Position numbers and translations under genes: made by a program
Part shown: one piece after another, positions 16,802 to 26,463 of the stretch
Layout: every line of letters begins with the position of its first letter
How positions within the stretch are numbered: position 1 is the stretch's first letter
Notes under the pieces: generated by a model
What the model was told of the DNA's origin: nothing
Seen by the model: only the letters and a program-made list of their open reading frames with translations
The model's database searches: none
Assembly (NCBI GenBank): GCA_000421065.1
Contig: ATWD01000001.1
Location: 3,898,001-3,962,000 of the forward strand
Length of the DNA: 64,000 nucleotides
Direction: 5' to 3'
Origin: Acidobacteriaceae bacterium TAA 166
Lineage (GTDB): Bacteria > Acidobacteriota > Terriglobia > Terriglobales > Acidobacteriaceae

Positions 16802-17212
16802 ATGAAGCGGTTACGACCGATGGGCGTGTGGGTCTTCCTGGCTGCGGGGTGCGCGGCGGCGATGGGGGCGCAGGGAATTGGGGGGATGGGGAGCGGGCGA
16901 CAGGTGGGTACGCCTCCGCCGGTCCAGCAGGCGCCGTCGCGGGCAGGGTATCCCGGGATGGGGCCGATGGGGGGGGATCCGACGACTCCGCCAGATATTC
17001 TGAGCGGCCGCATCGCGGAACAGCAGGCGCGGTCGCGCAATAACGAGCGGCAGAAGCGGCTGGAGCAGGATACGGAGAAGCTGGTCGACCTGACGAAGGA
17101 GTTTCATGAGCAGGTGGATGGGGAGAAACCGATGTCTCCGGACGATGTGGGGAAGAGGGCCGAGGAGATCGAGAAGCTGGCACGGAGCGTGAAGGACCGG
17201 ATGCGGGGGTAG
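16802..17212 (+). CDS. Small secreted protein of unknown function
   Basis: 136 residues. A signal peptide (MKRLRPMGVWVFLAAGCAAAMGAQ) is followed by a Gly/Pro-rich linker and a charged helical C-terminal half (NNERQKRLEQDTEKLVDLTKEFHEQV) that is probably coiled coil. GGAGG lies 6 bases before ATG 16802. The Cys in the signal region (AAGC) could be a degenerate lipobox, but the AxGAQ site fits signal peptidase I better. No family recognised. Confidence 0.65.
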   Translation: MKRLRPMGVWVFLAAGCAAAMGAQGIGGMGSGRQVGTPPPVQQAPSRAGYPGMGPMGGDPTTPPDILSGRIAEQQARSRNNERQKRLEQDTEKLVDLTKEFHEQVDGEKPMSPDDVGKRAEEIEKLARSVKDRMRG

Positions 17213-17265
17213 GTCGGAGTCGATTTGTGGCGGGCTTTAAAGCAGATACTTCGACAGATTAAGAC

Positions 17266-17290
17266 GGCCTGCCCGGCCGGCAGGCCATCG
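17266..17290. terminator. Bidirectional terminator hairpin derived from the repeat outer arm
   Basis: GGCCTGCC-CGGCC-GGCAGGCC, an 8-bp perfect stem followed by ATCGCCTTTAAT, lying between the convergent stops at 17212 and 17294. It is exactly the outer arm of the dispersed palindrome, which supports a termination role for that family. Confidence 0.65.
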
Positions 17291-17293
17291 CCT

Positions 17294-18862
17294 TTAATAA
17301 GGTTGTGAGAAAACAGCAGCGGCGCTGACCTGGGGAAAGGCTAGCGTGGAGGTGGCCGGGGTTGCGGTGGAGCGCAGAGTGTTGAGGAGGGTGGCGGCGC
17401 TCCAGTCGGGGTGGGCAGCTCGGAGCAGGGCGGCGGCTCCGGCGACGAGCGGCGCTGAGGCGCTGGTTCCGATGGCCTGGATGTAAGCCGTGTGGCCGAG
17501 GTTGAAGCAGCCGTAGCTGTGGGCGGCGTCTGTGGGCGGCCCGTCGGCGGTGTTGGGCAGGCCGTTGCTGCAGGCTCCGCGAATCCATCCGCTGATGGAG
17601 AGGTCGTCGCTGGAGGGGGGATAGCTTCCGCCGGGGGCGGCGAGGGCGTTGAGCGGTGCTCCGTAGTTGCTGTAATAGGCGAGGGCGACGGGGCCGGGGG
17701 AGCAGGAGGCTCCGGGTTGGGTGTTCTGGGCGCAGTCGGGGTTGGTGGAGGCGACGACGGCGAGTACGCCGCGGGACTGGGCGGGGAGCTCGACGTAGCG
17801 CGGGTCGGTGAGGTCGGAGGCGTCGTTGCCGGCGGCGGCGATGAGGATGGCTCCCGTCTGGGCGGCGGCGTTGGTGATGCGATCGAAGGCGGCGCGGGTT
17901 CCGGCGCCGTCGCCGGTGGAGAGATCGATGCGGGTTCCGAGCGACATGGAAAGGATGTCGGCGTGGTTGGAGAGGGCGTCGTCGATGCCCTGGATGACCC
18001 AGCTGAGCAGGCCGCTGGCCTCTCCGGCCTCGCAGAGGGCGGCGGTGGAGGAGCCGGTGGCGGGGAGGCGCTCGAGCACCTTGATGTTGAGCAGCGTGGC
18101 CGAGGGGGCGACGCCGACGACCTTGCCGGTGCCGGGGCCGAGGGCTCCGGCGGCGAGCGAGGCGGTCCAGGTTCCGTGGCCGGATTGGTCGCGGGGGGAG
18201 CCGTCGTCGCAGGGGCTGGGAAGGTCGGCCTGCTCGACCTCGGAGAGGTTGAGGGCGAGGTTGGGGGCGATGTCGGGATGGTTGGGATCGACGCCGCTGT
18301 CGAGGATGGCGATGCGGATGTTCTGGCCTCGGGTGGTGTCCCAGGGGCCGTGTGCGGGACCGCCGGGGGTGTTGTTGCCGTAGCCTCCGACCTGGCGGAC
18401 GGCCCAGCCCTGCGGGGAGTTGTAGTACGTGTCGAAGGCGGCGGTGCCGATGGCGACGGAGAAGACGGGGTCGGCGATGGGCCGGGTGTGGAGGCGGTGC
18501 GCGGTGACGATGCGGTCGTGCAGGACATACTCGACATTGGGCTGGGAGGCGAGGCGGTGCATGGCGGCCTGGTCGTCGTCGGGCTGAGTATTCGGTGCGG
18601 CGTGGCCGGAGAGGCGGGGGCTAATGGATGCGGAGGGGGTCTCGACGGTGGCGATGCCGAAGCGGGGGTGGCGCGCGATGAGGTGCGCTCCGAGGGATTC
18701 GGCGCGGGTGGCCGCGTCGGCGGGGAGCGAGCCGTCGCGGTAGACGATGAGGTAGCGGTGGGGGACGATGGTGCTCTCGGGCGTGCTGTTCTGCGCTCGG
18801 GCTGCGATGGCCGCGAGGAGCGGGAGGCAGAGCAGAAGACGCGAGAGCGGAGATGCGGGCAC
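17294..18862 (-). CDS. Secreted subtilisin-like serine protease (S8)
   Basis: 522 residues from GTG 18862, which has GAGGT 7 bases upstream and begins a signal peptide (SRLLLCLPLLAAIAARAQ). Longer starts run antisense through a repeat copy. After a propeptide-like region (HRYLIVYRDGSLPADAATR), the catalytic triad is visible: Asp188 in ILDSGVD, His229 in GHGTWTASLAAG, Ser467 in GTSASAPLVAGAAALL, with oxyanion Asn346 in AAAGND. Acts outside the cytoplasm. Several cysteines (CDDGS, NPDCAQ, ASCSPG, ACSNG, GCFN) suggest disulfides. Confidence 0.9.
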   Translation of the reverse strand: MPASPLSRLLLCLPLLAAIAARAQNSTPESTIVPHRYLIVYRDGSLPADAATRAESLGAHLIARHPRFGIATVETPSASISPRLSGHAAPNTQPDDDQAAMHRLASQPNVEYVLHDRIVTAHRLHTRPIADPVFSVAIGTAAFDTYYNSPQGWAVRQVGGYGNNTPGGPAHGPWDTTRGQNIRIAILDSGVDPNHPDIAPNLALNLSEVEQADLPSPCDDGSPRDQSGHGTWTASLAAGALGPGTGKVVGVAPSATLLNIKVLERLPATGSSTAALCEAGEASGLLSWVIQGIDDALSNHADILSMSLGTRIDLSTGDGAGTRAAFDRITNAAAQTGAILIAAAGNDASDLTDPRYVELPAQSRGVLAVVASTNPDCAQNTQPGASCSPGPVALAYYSNYGAPLNALAAPGGSYPPSSDDLSISGWIRGACSNGLPNTADGPPTDAAHSYGCFNLGHTAYIQAIGTSASAPLVAGAAALLRAAHPDWSAATLLNTLRSTATPATSTLAFPQVSAAAVFSQPY

Positions 18863-18929
18863 GGCGATACCTCGGCGATGGTCTGGATCTCTTATCGGCG
18901 GAAGAGAGGAAATGATCTGTTCAAGAAAG

Positions 18930-19030
18930 ATGGCCTGCCGGCCGGGCCCACTGCGCTCGGCTACCTCACAAACGAAGACCTGTTTGTGGGGACCGCCGCC
19001 CGCGCGGGGCGCCCGGGCGACATCGCCTTT
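18930..19030. repeat. Partial copy of the dispersed palindromic repeat with the inserted CCTCACAAAC module
   Basis: The left outer arm GGCCTGCCGGCCGGGCCC leads into the extra hairpin CCTCACAAAC-GAAGACCT-GTTTGTGGGG (18964-18991), then GCGCGGGGCGCCC. It lies between the divergent protease and pyrophosphatase genes. Confidence 0.8.
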
Positions 19031-19193
19031 GTCGCTGTGAAGAACGTTGACCCGTTTCGGGAAGCCATGCTCTAATTGGCGCCTTCCGTGGAGTGGGGCC
19101 GGAGGTGATTCAAAGCGGATGGAAGTTTGATCGAGAGCAGATTCGAGAAAGTCCACCGGACAGAAGCTTACGGACTTATAAGGAGATCCTTGC

Positions 19194-21503
19194 ATGGTCG
19201 GAACCAGCCTTTTGGCGACGGCGTTTCAAAGCCAGGTGCCCTATGGACCTGGAACGGGAGATGGAAGTGATGGGAGGATGTGGCTGTGGATCGCGCTGGG
19301 CGTGGGGGCGCTGGCGCTGATCGCGGCCATCGCGCTGGCTCGAACCGTGATCGCGGCCGATACAGGGACGCCGGATATGCAGGTGATCTCGAATGCGATC
19401 CGAGAGGGAGCGGAGGCGTTTTTGAGGCGGCAGTACCGGACGATCGGGATCATCGCCGCGGTGCTGGCGGTGGTTCTCTTTATCGGCTATCACATGTCGG
19501 AGCGGATGGCGCCGTATGCGATCAAGACGGTGGTGAGCTTTCTGACGGGGGCGGTGTGCTCGGCGCTGGCGGGGTATACGGGGATGTACTGCTCGATCCG
19601 GGCCAACATCCGTACGGCCTCCGCGGCTCGTACGAGTCTGAATCTTGCGCTACAGATGGCATTGCGCGGTGGCGCGGTGACGGGGCTGGTGGTGGTGGCG
19701 CTGTCGCTGCTGGGGATCGGGGTGTTGTTCCTGTTCTTCGGTGGGCTCGAGAATCCTCGCGCGGTGCCGTATCAGCTGGTGGGCTTTGGGTTCGGTGCTT
19801 CGCTGGTGGCGTTGTTCGCGCAGCTGGGCGGGGGCATCTACACCAAGGCCGCGGATGTGGGCGCGGACCTGGTGGGTAAGGTGGAGGCGGGGATTCCGGA
19901 GGACGATCCGCGCAACCCGGCGGTGATCGCGGATCTGGTCGGCGATAACGTGGGCGACTGCGCGGGACGTGGCGCGGATATCTTCGAATCGACGGCGGCG
20001 GAGAATGTGGGCGCGATGGTGCTGGGCGCGGCGCTGTATCCGGTGTTTGGGGTGAAGGGAATTCTGTTTCCGCTGATCGTGCATGCGATCAATCTGATTG
20101 CGAGCCTGGTGGGCGTCTTCGCGGTGAAGTCGAAGGAGACGGAGGACCCGATGCATGCTCTGAACCGGGGCTTTTACCTGACCTCGGCGCTGGCGCTGGC
20201 GGGGTTCGCGGGCGCGGTGTACACGATGCTGAACGGGCCTCAGGTGCAGCCGTTGTGGCTGCTGGGGTGCGGCGTGATCGGGCTGGCGACGGCGTTTTTG
20301 TTCGTTTGGATCACGGAGTACTACACGGAGTCGACGTATCGTCCCGTGAAGTCGATTGCGGAGGCATCGCTGACGGGGCCGGCGACGAACATCATCAGCG
20401 GCCTTGCGGTGGGCATGGAGACGCCGGCGGTTCCGGTGATTGTGATCTCGGCGTCGTTGCTGCTGAGCTACTACTTCGGCGTGCGCGGGCTGGAGGCGGT
20501 CCCGGGAATCTCGGACTACGAGAAGGGCGTGTACGGCACAGCGATTGCGACGATGGGAATGCTGAGCTGTGCCGCTTACATCCTGGCGATGGATACGTTC
20601 GGGCCGATTACGGACAATGCGGGCGGCATCATCGAGATGTCGCACCAGCCGCATGAGGTGCGCGACCGCACGGACAAGCTGGACTCGGCGGGCAACACGA
20701 CCAAGGCGCTGACGAAGGGGTATGCGATCGGGTCGGCTTCGCTGGCGGCATTTCTTTTGTTCTCGGCGTATCTCGAGGAGATCAAGACCATCGTGGTCGA
20801 GAAGGTCACGGCCGCGGGAGGATATGTGCCCGCGGGATGGAGCTTCACCAATGTGAACCTGGCGCAGGTTCCGGTATTTGTGGGGGCGTTGCTGGGAGCG
20901 ATGCTGACGTATCTGTTCAGCTCGCTGGCGATCAAGGCGGTGGGCCGCACGGCGCAGATGGTGGTGCAGGATGTGCGGGCGCAGTTTCAGGAGAATCCCG
21001 GGATCATGCAGGGCACGTCGAAGCCGGACTATGGCCGCTGCGTCAGCATCGTTACGGGCGCGGCGCTACGAGAGATGGTGGTTCCGGGCGTGCTGGCGGT
21101 GGGGCTGCCGGTGGCGGTGGGGCTGATCTTCCGGCACTTCAGCCCGACTTACCACGCGAGCACGACGGTCTATGCTCCGGGGGTGCTGCCTCCGATTCCT
21201 TCGATCGGCGGGCATCCTGTGAATCTTGCGGGAGCCGAGGCGGTCGCGGGTCTGCTGATGGTGGGGACGATCTCCGGCGTGCTGCTGGCGATGCTGATGA
21301 ACAATGGCGGAGGAGCCTGGGATAACGCTAAGAAGTTTATCGAGTCGGGACAGTATGGAGGCAAGAAGAGCGAGGCGCACAAGGCGGCAGTGGTCGGCGA
21401 TACGGTGGGCGATCCTTTCAAGGATACGGCGGGGCCGAGTCTGCATGTGCTGATCAAGCTGCTGGCGACGATTACGCTGGTGCTGGCTCCGCTATTTGTT
21501 TAA
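19194..21503 (+). CDS. hppA: Membrane-bound proton-pumping pyrophosphatase, K+-independent type
   Basis: A 769-residue polytopic membrane pump (about 16 helices) coupling PPi hydrolysis to H+ export. The substrate site DVGADLVGKVEAGIPEDDPRNPAVIADLVGDNVGD is intact (split here for reference: 19850-19955), as are DTFGPITDNAGGI and the C-terminal GDTVGDPFKDTAGPS. At the K+-dependence position the sequence is GNTTKALTKG: Lys and Thr where K+-dependent enzymes have Ala and Gly. This marks the K+-independent H+-PPase subclass. AGGAG lies 8 bases before ATG 19194. Isolated gene followed by a repeat copy. Confidence 0.93.
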   Translation: MVGTSLLATAFQSQVPYGPGTGDGSDGRMWLWIALGVGALALIAAIALARTVIAADTGTPDMQVISNAIREGAEAFLRRQYRTIGIIAAVLAVVLFIGYHMSERMAPYAIKTVVSFLTGAVCSALAGYTGMYCSIRANIRTASAARTSLNLALQMALRGGAVTGLVVVALSLLGIGVLFLFFGGLENPRAVPYQLVGFGFGASLVALFAQLGGGIYTKAADVGADLVGKVEAGIPEDDPRNPAVIADLVGDNVGDCAGRGADIFESTAAENVGAMVLGAALYPVFGVKGILFPLIVHAINLIASLVGVFAVKSKETEDPMHALNRGFYLTSALALAGFAGAVYTMLNGPQVQPLWLLGCGVIGLATAFLFVWITEYYTESTYRPVKSIAEASLTGPATNIISGLAVGMETPAVPVIVISASLLLSYYFGVRGLEAVPGISDYEKGVYGTAIATMGMLSCAAYILAMDTFGPITDNAGGIIEMSHQPHEVRDRTDKLDSAGNTTKALTKGYAIGSASLAAFLLFSAYLEEIKTIVVEKVTAAGGYVPAGWSFTNVNLAQVPVFVGALLGAMLTYLFSSLAIKAVGRTAQMVVQDVRAQFQENPGIMQGTSKPDYGRCVSIVTGAALREMVVPGVLAVGLPVAVGLIFRHFSPTYHASTTVYAPGVLPPIPSIGGHPVNLAGAEAVAGLLMVGTISGVLLAMLMNNGGGAWDNAKKFIESGQYGGKKSEAHKAAVVGDTVGDPFKDTAGPSLHVLIKLLATITLVLAPLFV

Positions 21504-21512
21504 GGAAAGACG

Positions 21513-21745
21513 AGCGCTGCCGCGCGAGCCGACTGCGCTCGGCCACCCCACCAACGAAGACCTGTTTGTGGGGACCCCGGTACGGGCGGTCACTTCGTGA
21601 CGCGTAGTTGCCCTTTGGGGTGGGGCTCGTTGGTTGCTTGGAAGAATCTTTGCGCCGACCAACAGGAGGCCCACGGCGAAGTCGGTACACGCGTCACGAA
21701 GCGATCGCTCCACGCGTAGTGGGACCGGCCGGCAGGCCATCTTTT
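21513..21745. repeat. Dispersed palindromic intergenic repeat, full copy with extra hairpin module
   Basis: Outer arm AGCGCTGCCGCGCG, the nested hairpin CCCCACCAAC-GAAGACCT-GTTTGTGGGG (21546-21573), then GGTCACTTCGTGACGCG and the matching right arm CGCGTCACGAAG, ending with the other arm type GGCCGGCAGGCC. It shows that outer arms of the two types can be mixed in one copy. Confidence 0.88.
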
Positions 21746-21806
21746 CCCCTCCAAGCAGCGGCGAAGATGGGGCTCCCGGCTTATGTGGGTCGATCGCTCT
21801 TGAGGG

Positions 21807-21837
21807 TTGACATGGCTGCCTTCGATCCGCTTATGTT
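21807..21837 (+). promoter_or_regulatory. Possible sigma-70 type promoter for the fused E1 gene
   Basis: TTGACA at 21807-21812 and TATGTT at 21832-21837 are 19 bases apart (18 to TTATGT), about 100 bases before the start codon. The -35 is perfect; the spacing is on the long side. Confidence 0.35.
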
Positions 21838-21935
21838 GTGGGCCGTGGGGCGAGTCAAGGCGATTGCATAACCGGTACAATCGTCTCTGGCGCGGGGTGC
21901 TTTGCTCCTCGCCGGGATAATCCAGGATAAGGTGT

Positions 21936-24122
21936 ATGGCGCGTCAAACTGGAAGTGCAGTGATCGACAAGAAGAAGGCTGCCGGCGCGGTGAGTGGAAC
22001 CACGCTTACCCGCGAGCAGCTGATCGAGTTCTACCGTCTGATGTATCTCTCGCGGAGGACGGACGACCGCGAGATCGTACTCAAACGGCAGCAGAAGATC
22101 TTCTTCCAGATATCCTGCGCGGGCCACGAGGCGCTGCTGGTGGCGGCCGGGATGGCGATGCGCCCGGGCTACGACTGGTTCTTCCCGTATTATCGCGACC
22201 GGGCGATCTGCCTGGCGCTGGGCAACACGGTCGAAGAGCAGTTGCTGCAGGCGGTGGGAGCCGCCGACGATACGGCCTCGGGTGGACGGCAGATGCCTTC
22301 GCACTGGTCGAGCCGAAAGCTCAATATCGTCAGCCCGTCGTCTTCGACGGCGACGCAGTGCCTGCATGCGATCGGATGCGCCGAGGCGGGACGCTACTTT
22401 GCGAAGCATCCTGAGGCGGCGGCGAAGCATGAGGGCGACTATCGCGAGTTCAAGGACGTGAAGTTCCATGGCGATGAGGTGGTGTATGTCTCGATCGGCG
22501 AGGGCTCGACGAGCCAGGGCGAGTTCTGGGAGTCGCTGAATACGGCCAGCAATAACAAGCTGCCGGTGGTGTATGTGGTCGAGGACAACGGCTACGCGAT
22601 CTCGACGCCTGTGGAGGCGAATACGCCGGGAGGGAACATCTCGCGGCTGGTGGCGAACTTCCCGAACTTCCACTTTGCCGAGGTGGACGGCACGGACCCG
22701 ATTGCGAGCTATAACGCGATGATGGAGGCGGTGGCCTACTGCCGCAGGGGCAAAGGGCCGGCCTTGGTGCATGGGCATGTGATCCGGCCTTACTCGCACT
22801 CGTTGAGCGACGATGAGCGGTCGTATCGCTCGGCGGAGGAGCTGGAGACGGATGCGCTGCGCGACCCAATCTCGCGGATGCAGATGTGGCTGCTGCGAGA
22901 GGGGATTCTGGATGCGGACGCGATCAACCGGCTGGAGCGGGAGGTGGATGTCGAGGTGCAGCGTGCGGCGGACCGCGCGGTGAATTCGGCGCCTCCGACG
23001 CCGGATACGATTCTTCGGCATGTGTACTCGGAGCATCTGACGCCGATGGATCAGCGCTTCGAGCGCAGGCCGGAACCTGGCGTCGACAAGAGCGAGCGAA
23101 CGATGGCCGATCTGATCAACCTGTGCCTGAAGGACGAGATGCGGCGCGACGACAGGATCGTAGTCTTCGGCGAGGATGTGGCCGATGCGACGCGCGATGC
23201 AGCGCTGCGCGAGGGCAAGATCAAGGGCAAGGGCGGGGTCTTCAAGCTGACGTCGGGGCTGCAGCTGGAGTTCGGCAACGACCGGGTGTGGAACTCTCCG
23301 CTGGCCGAGGCGAATATTGTTGGGCGCGCCGTTGGCATGGCGGTGCGCGGCCTGAAGCCGGTGGTGGAGATTCAGTTCTTCGACTACATCTGGCCGGCGA
23401 TGCACCAGATGCGCAACGAGATGTCGGTGATGCGCTGGAGGTCGAACGACGGCTTCAGCTGCCCGCTGGTGATCCGGGTTCCTATCGGCGGCTATCTGAC
23501 GGGCGGCTCGATCTATCACTCGCAGTCGGGCGAGAGCATCTTCACGCATACGCCGGGGGTGCGGATTGTGATGCCCTCGAATGCGCTGGATGCCTTTGGG
23601 CTGCTACGCACGGCGATCCGTTGCGACGACCCGGTGATCTTCCTGGAGCACAAGCGGCTGTATCGCGAGACGTTTGGGCGCGGGGTGTATCCGGGGCGGG
23701 AGTATGCGATTCCGTTTGGGAAGGCCAGCCTCGTTCGGCAGGGCAAGGACCTGACCGTGATTACGTATGGCGCGGTGGTTCCGCGGGCGCTGCAGGCGGC
23801 GCAGAAGATCCATCGGGAGAAGGGAATCGATGTCGAGGTGATCGATCTGCGCAGCCTGACTCCCTATGACTGGGAGGCGATTGCGGAGAGCGTGTGCAAG
23901 ACCAACCGCGTGATTGTGGCCCATGAGGACATGATGAGCTGGGGGTATGGGGCGGAGATTGCGGCGCGGATCTCGGACGAGCTGTTCCATGACCTGGATG
24001 CTCCGGTGCGCAGGGTGGCGTCGATGGATACGTTTGTGGCGTACCAGCCGCTGCTGGAGGATGTGATTTTGCCGCAGGCGCAGGATCTGTTCGAGGCGAT
24101 GGAGCGGCTGGCGGCTTTTTAG
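21936..24122 (+). CDS. 2-oxoisovalerate/branched-chain 2-oxoacid dehydrogenase E1, alpha and beta subunits fused
   Basis: Thiamine-diphosphate-dependent decarboxylase/dehydrogenase component (E1) of a 2-oxoacid dehydrogenase complex. In 728 residues it joins an alpha-type half (ThDP motif [16 protein letters not shown] ... EDNGYAIS, about 188-222) to a beta-type half from about residue 395 ([45 protein letters not shown]). Usually the halves are separate genes. The alpha half starts like branched-chain E1 alpha ([14 protein letters not shown]). No E2 or E3 gene is nearby. The ATG at 21936 sits just before the conserved N-terminus. Confidence 0.88.
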   Translation: MARQTGSAVIDKKKAAGAVSGTTLTREQLIEFYRLMYLSRRTDDREIVLKRQQKIFFQISCAGHEALLVAAGMAMRPGYDWFFPYYRDRAICLALGNTVEEQLLQAVGAADDTASGGRQMPSHWSSRKLNIVSPSSSTATQCLHAIGCAEAGRYFAKHPEAAAKHEGDYREFKDVKFHGDEVVYVSIGEGSTSQGEFWESLNTASNNKLPVVYVVEDNGYAISTPVEANTPGGNISRLVANFPNFHFAEVDGTDPIASYNAMMEAVAYCRRGKGPALVHGHVIRPYSHSLSDDERSYRSAEELETDALRDPISRMQMWLLREGILDADAINRLEREVDVEVQRAADRAVNSAPPTPDTILRHVYSEHLTPMDQRFERRPEPGVDKSERTMADLINLCLKDEMRRDDRIVVFGEDVADATRDAALREGKIKGKGGVFKLTSGLQLEFGNDRVWNSPLAEANIVGRAVGMAVRGLKPVVEIQFFDYIWPAMHQMRNEMSVMRWRSNDGFSCPLVIRVPIGGYLTGGSIYHSQSGESIFTHTPGVRIVMPSNALDAFGLLRTAIRCDDPVIFLEHKRLYRETFGRGVYPGREYAIPFGKASLVRQGKDLTVITYGAVVPRALQAAQKIHREKGIDVEVIDLRSLTPYDWEAIAESVCKTNRVIVAHEDMMSWGYGAEIAARISDELFHDLDAPVRRVASMDTFVAYQPLLEDVILPQAQDLFEAMERLAAF

Positions 24123-24126
24123 GGCG

Positions 24127-24323
24127 AATGGCCTGCCGGCCGGGCCCACTCCGCGTGGGGCGGTCACTTCGTGACGTGTATACCGGCTTCGCCATGCGCC
24201 TCCCGTTGGTCGGCAGAAAGATATATCAAGCGACCAACGGGAGCCCCACCCCGAAGGGCAAACACGGGTCACGAAGTGACCGCCCCACGCGGAGTGGGCC
24301 CGCGCGGCAGCGCCTGTCTTTAT
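24127..24323. repeat. Dispersed palindromic intergenic repeat, full copy
   Basis: Left arm GGCCTGCCGGCCGGGCCC and GGTCACTTCGTGACG, core CTCCCGTTGGTCGG...CGACCAACGGGAG (a perfect inner inverted repeat), right arm GTCACGAAGTGACC and GGGCCCGCGCGGCAGCGC. It begins 4 bases after the E1 stop. Confidence 0.92.
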
Positions 24324-24386
24324 CCAAAAAATATGTTGTCGAAACTTCCCTCCCGCATCGGAGTTTGAATGCGAGAGGGTCAAACG

Positions 24387-25634
24387 ATGACGAGACCGAT
24401 CACACGACGTGGCTTTATGAAGGGCGGCGCCCTGGCGCTGGTCGGAACCTCGGCGATTCCCAGCTTTCTGACCCGCAGTGTAATGGCGGAAGCCACGACC
24501 GCCGCCGCCAACCACAAGAAGCTGGTGGTTCTGTTTCAGCGCGGTGCCGCCGATGGGCTGAATATCGTCGTTCCTTATCGCGAGAAGAACTACTATGCGA
24601 TGCGGCCTTCGATTGCGATCCGGCCGGAGGAGGTTCTGGACCTAGATGGCTTCTTCGGGCTGCATCCGGCGATGGCCTCGTTGAAGCCGTTGTACGATCA
24701 GGGGCATCTGGCGGTGGTGCATGCGGCGGGGTCCCCGGATATGAGCCGGTCGCACTTCGACGCGCAGGACTCTATGGAGAGCGGAACCCCGGGGATCAGG
24801 ACGACGCAGGATGGGTGGCTGAACCGTGCTCTGGCGGCGGAGCACACGGCTTCGTCTCCGTTCCGCGCGGTGGCGCTGGGGCCGCAGGTTCCGCGGACCT
24901 TGGCGGGAGCGGTTCCGGCGATTGCGGTCAATAACCTACGGGATTTCTCTGTGGGAGGCTCAGGGCCACAGGCTTCGCCGATCAGCAACGCCTTTCAGGC
25001 GATGTACGACTCAAGCTCGGATGCGATGCTGCATGGAACCGGGAGGGAGACCTTTGAGGCGGTGAAGATGCTGCGGGCAGCGGACCCGGCGAAGTATCGT
25101 CCGGCCGCGGGCGTCCATTACCCGCAGACGGCCTTCGGCAACAGCCTGCGGCAGGTGGCGCAGCTGATGAAGGCGAACCTGGGAGTGGAGGCTGCGTTTG
25201 CCGATATCGGCGGCTGGGATACGCACCAGAACCAGGGCAACTGCCGGGGCCAGCTAGCGAATCGGCTGACAGAGTTCTCGGATTCGATCGCGGCTTTCTG
25301 GAGAGATATGGGGGATGAGGCCGGTAATATCACTTTAGTTACCATGTCGGAGTTTGGCAGGACCGCTCGGCAGAACGGAACCGGCGGGACCGACCATGGC
25401 CATGCCAATGTGATGTTTGTCCTGGGGGGTGAGGTGAAGGGTGGGAAGGTCTACGGCAGGTGGCCGGGACTTTCAAACGAACAGTTGAACGAAGGGCGGG
25501 ATCTTTCTGTTACCACGGACTTTAGAGTAGTGCTAGGAGAGGCCGCTTCGCGGACGCTGGGATGCGGTCAGCTGGATCGGATCTTTCCTGGAGCAGGGGT
25601 CCGGAGGTCGGATTTTGTGGGTGTCCTTGGTTGA
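24387..25634 (+). CDS. DUF1501 Tat-exported protein
   Basis: A 415-residue member of DUF1501 (alkaline-phosphatase-superfamily-like fold, function not established). The twin-arginine signal is TRRGFMKGG followed by a hydrophobic stretch. Family motifs VVLFQRGAADGLNIVVPY, HFDAQDSMESG, IGGWDTHQNQ and TMSEFGRTARQNGTGGTDHGHAN are present in order. GAGAGGG lies before ATG 24387. DUF1501 genes are often paired with a DUF1800 gene; none is seen here, so this one is solitary. Confidence 0.85.
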   Translation: MTRPITRRGFMKGGALALVGTSAIPSFLTRSVMAEATTAAANHKKLVVLFQRGAADGLNIVVPYREKNYYAMRPSIAIRPEEVLDLDGFFGLHPAMASLKPLYDQGHLAVVHAAGSPDMSRSHFDAQDSMESGTPGIRTTQDGWLNRALAAEHTASSPFRAVALGPQVPRTLAGAVPAIAVNNLRDFSVGGSGPQASPISNAFQAMYDSSSDAMLHGTGRETFEAVKMLRAADPAKYRPAAGVHYPQTAFGNSLRQVAQLMKANLGVEAAFADIGGWDTHQNQGNCRGQLANRLTEFSDSIAAFWRDMGDEAGNITLVTMSEFGRTARQNGTGGTDHGHANVMFVLGGEVKGGKVYGRWPGLSNEQLNEGRDLSVTTDFRVVLGEAASRTLGCGQLDRIFPGAGVRRSDFVGVLG

Positions 25635-25814
25635 GAGAAAAATTCTGTTTTTGGAATGTCAAAACTCTATCACTTCAAAAAAATGTACGAAACCCACACA
25701 ACTTTTCGCCCAACCGGGCGTCTTATTGGATGTAACACACAGTAAGCGCTGAGGCTAGCAGTTCCCACAGTCTTAGCTTCCCCTATCCGCAGCACAAGAT
25801 CCCTACCCAATGTG

Positions 25815-25850
25815 AGGCCTCCAGAGCATCGGGGGCCTTCTCGCCTTTTC
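25815..25850 (+). terminator. Probable terminator downstream of the DUF1501 gene
   Basis: An 8-bp stem AGGCCTCC-AGAGCATC-GGGGGCCT (25815-25838, one G-U pair) is followed by TCTCGCCTTTT. The 180 bases between the stop codon and this hairpin show no gene. Confidence 0.55.
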
Positions 25851-25860
25851 GGGGAAGAAT

Positions 25861-25885
25861 TGGCCCGGCCGGCAGGCCATCGCTT
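25861..25885. repeat. Right outer-arm fragment of the dispersed palindromic repeat
   Basis: GGCCCGGCCGGCAGGCC followed by ATCGCTTTT, immediately before the doxX stop on the minus strand; it would terminate minus-strand transcription. Confidence 0.65.
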
Positions 25886-26311
25886 TTAATTCAGGCCAAG
25901 TCTTCGGTCGAGGGAGAGAGCTCCTGCGCCGTAGAAGAAGAGCATCAAGGCGATCACCGTTAGCGCTAACGAGTACTCGGAGCCGGCGTAGCCGTGATGG
26001 CGGGTGACCATGACGATGGCGACCAGCATATTGATGGTGATGAGGAAGGCGGCGAGACGGGTCAGGAGCCCGACGAGGAGGAGGATTCCGCCCAGAAACT
26101 CGGTGAGGGCGGAGACGATGCCCATCCAGTAGGGAAGTCCGAGCCCGGCGACGAAGTGACTGTGGTGCTCAATGGCGTTGTAGGCGTTGCCGCCGTGGAA
26201 GCCCCCCGCGGGGATGACCTTATCGTAGCCGTGGTAGATCATGGCGGCTCCGAGGACGAGACGCAGGAAGAAGGCACCCCAGGGCTGCAGGTTGTTGAGT
26301 GAGTTGAGCAT
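25886..26311 (-). CDS. DoxX-family membrane protein
   Basis: 141 residues with four predicted membrane helices (FFLRLVLGAAMIYHG, YWMGIVSALTEFLGGILLLVGLLTRLAA, LITINMLVAIVMV, LALTVIALMLFFYGAG). This is the DoxX/TQO-small-subunit-like family, which has roles in redox or stress-linked membrane complexes but no defined role here. The ATG at 26311 is the natural family start (short N-terminus then the first helix); upstream codons are Pro-rich and unlike the family. Confidence 0.8.
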   Translation of the reverse strand: MLNSLNNLQPWGAFFLRLVLGAAMIYHGYDKVIPAGGFHGGNAYNAIEHHSHFVAGLGLPYWMGIVSALTEFLGGILLLVGLLTRLAAFLITINMLVAIVMVTRHHGYAGSEYSLALTVIALMLFFYGAGALSLDRRLGLN

Positions 26312-26463
26312 GGGACTTCGACTCAAGGGTACTGGAAGTTGGGGTGGAGGAGAGGGCATTTTGGGGCTGGGTGCCGGGGAAGGCACGGTGGTGTCTTGGA
26401 GATCCTGCGACCCACCTTAGCGACGATAAAGCCGTCGCGAAGATGGGGTACCCGGCACCCGGG

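Noticed and set aside
17492..19075. Long plus-strand open frame (527 codons) opposite the subtilase gene
   Set aside because: Antisense to a gene with an intact catalytic triad; its composition is Gly/Val/Ala-rich with no domain, as expected for a GC-rich shadow frame.
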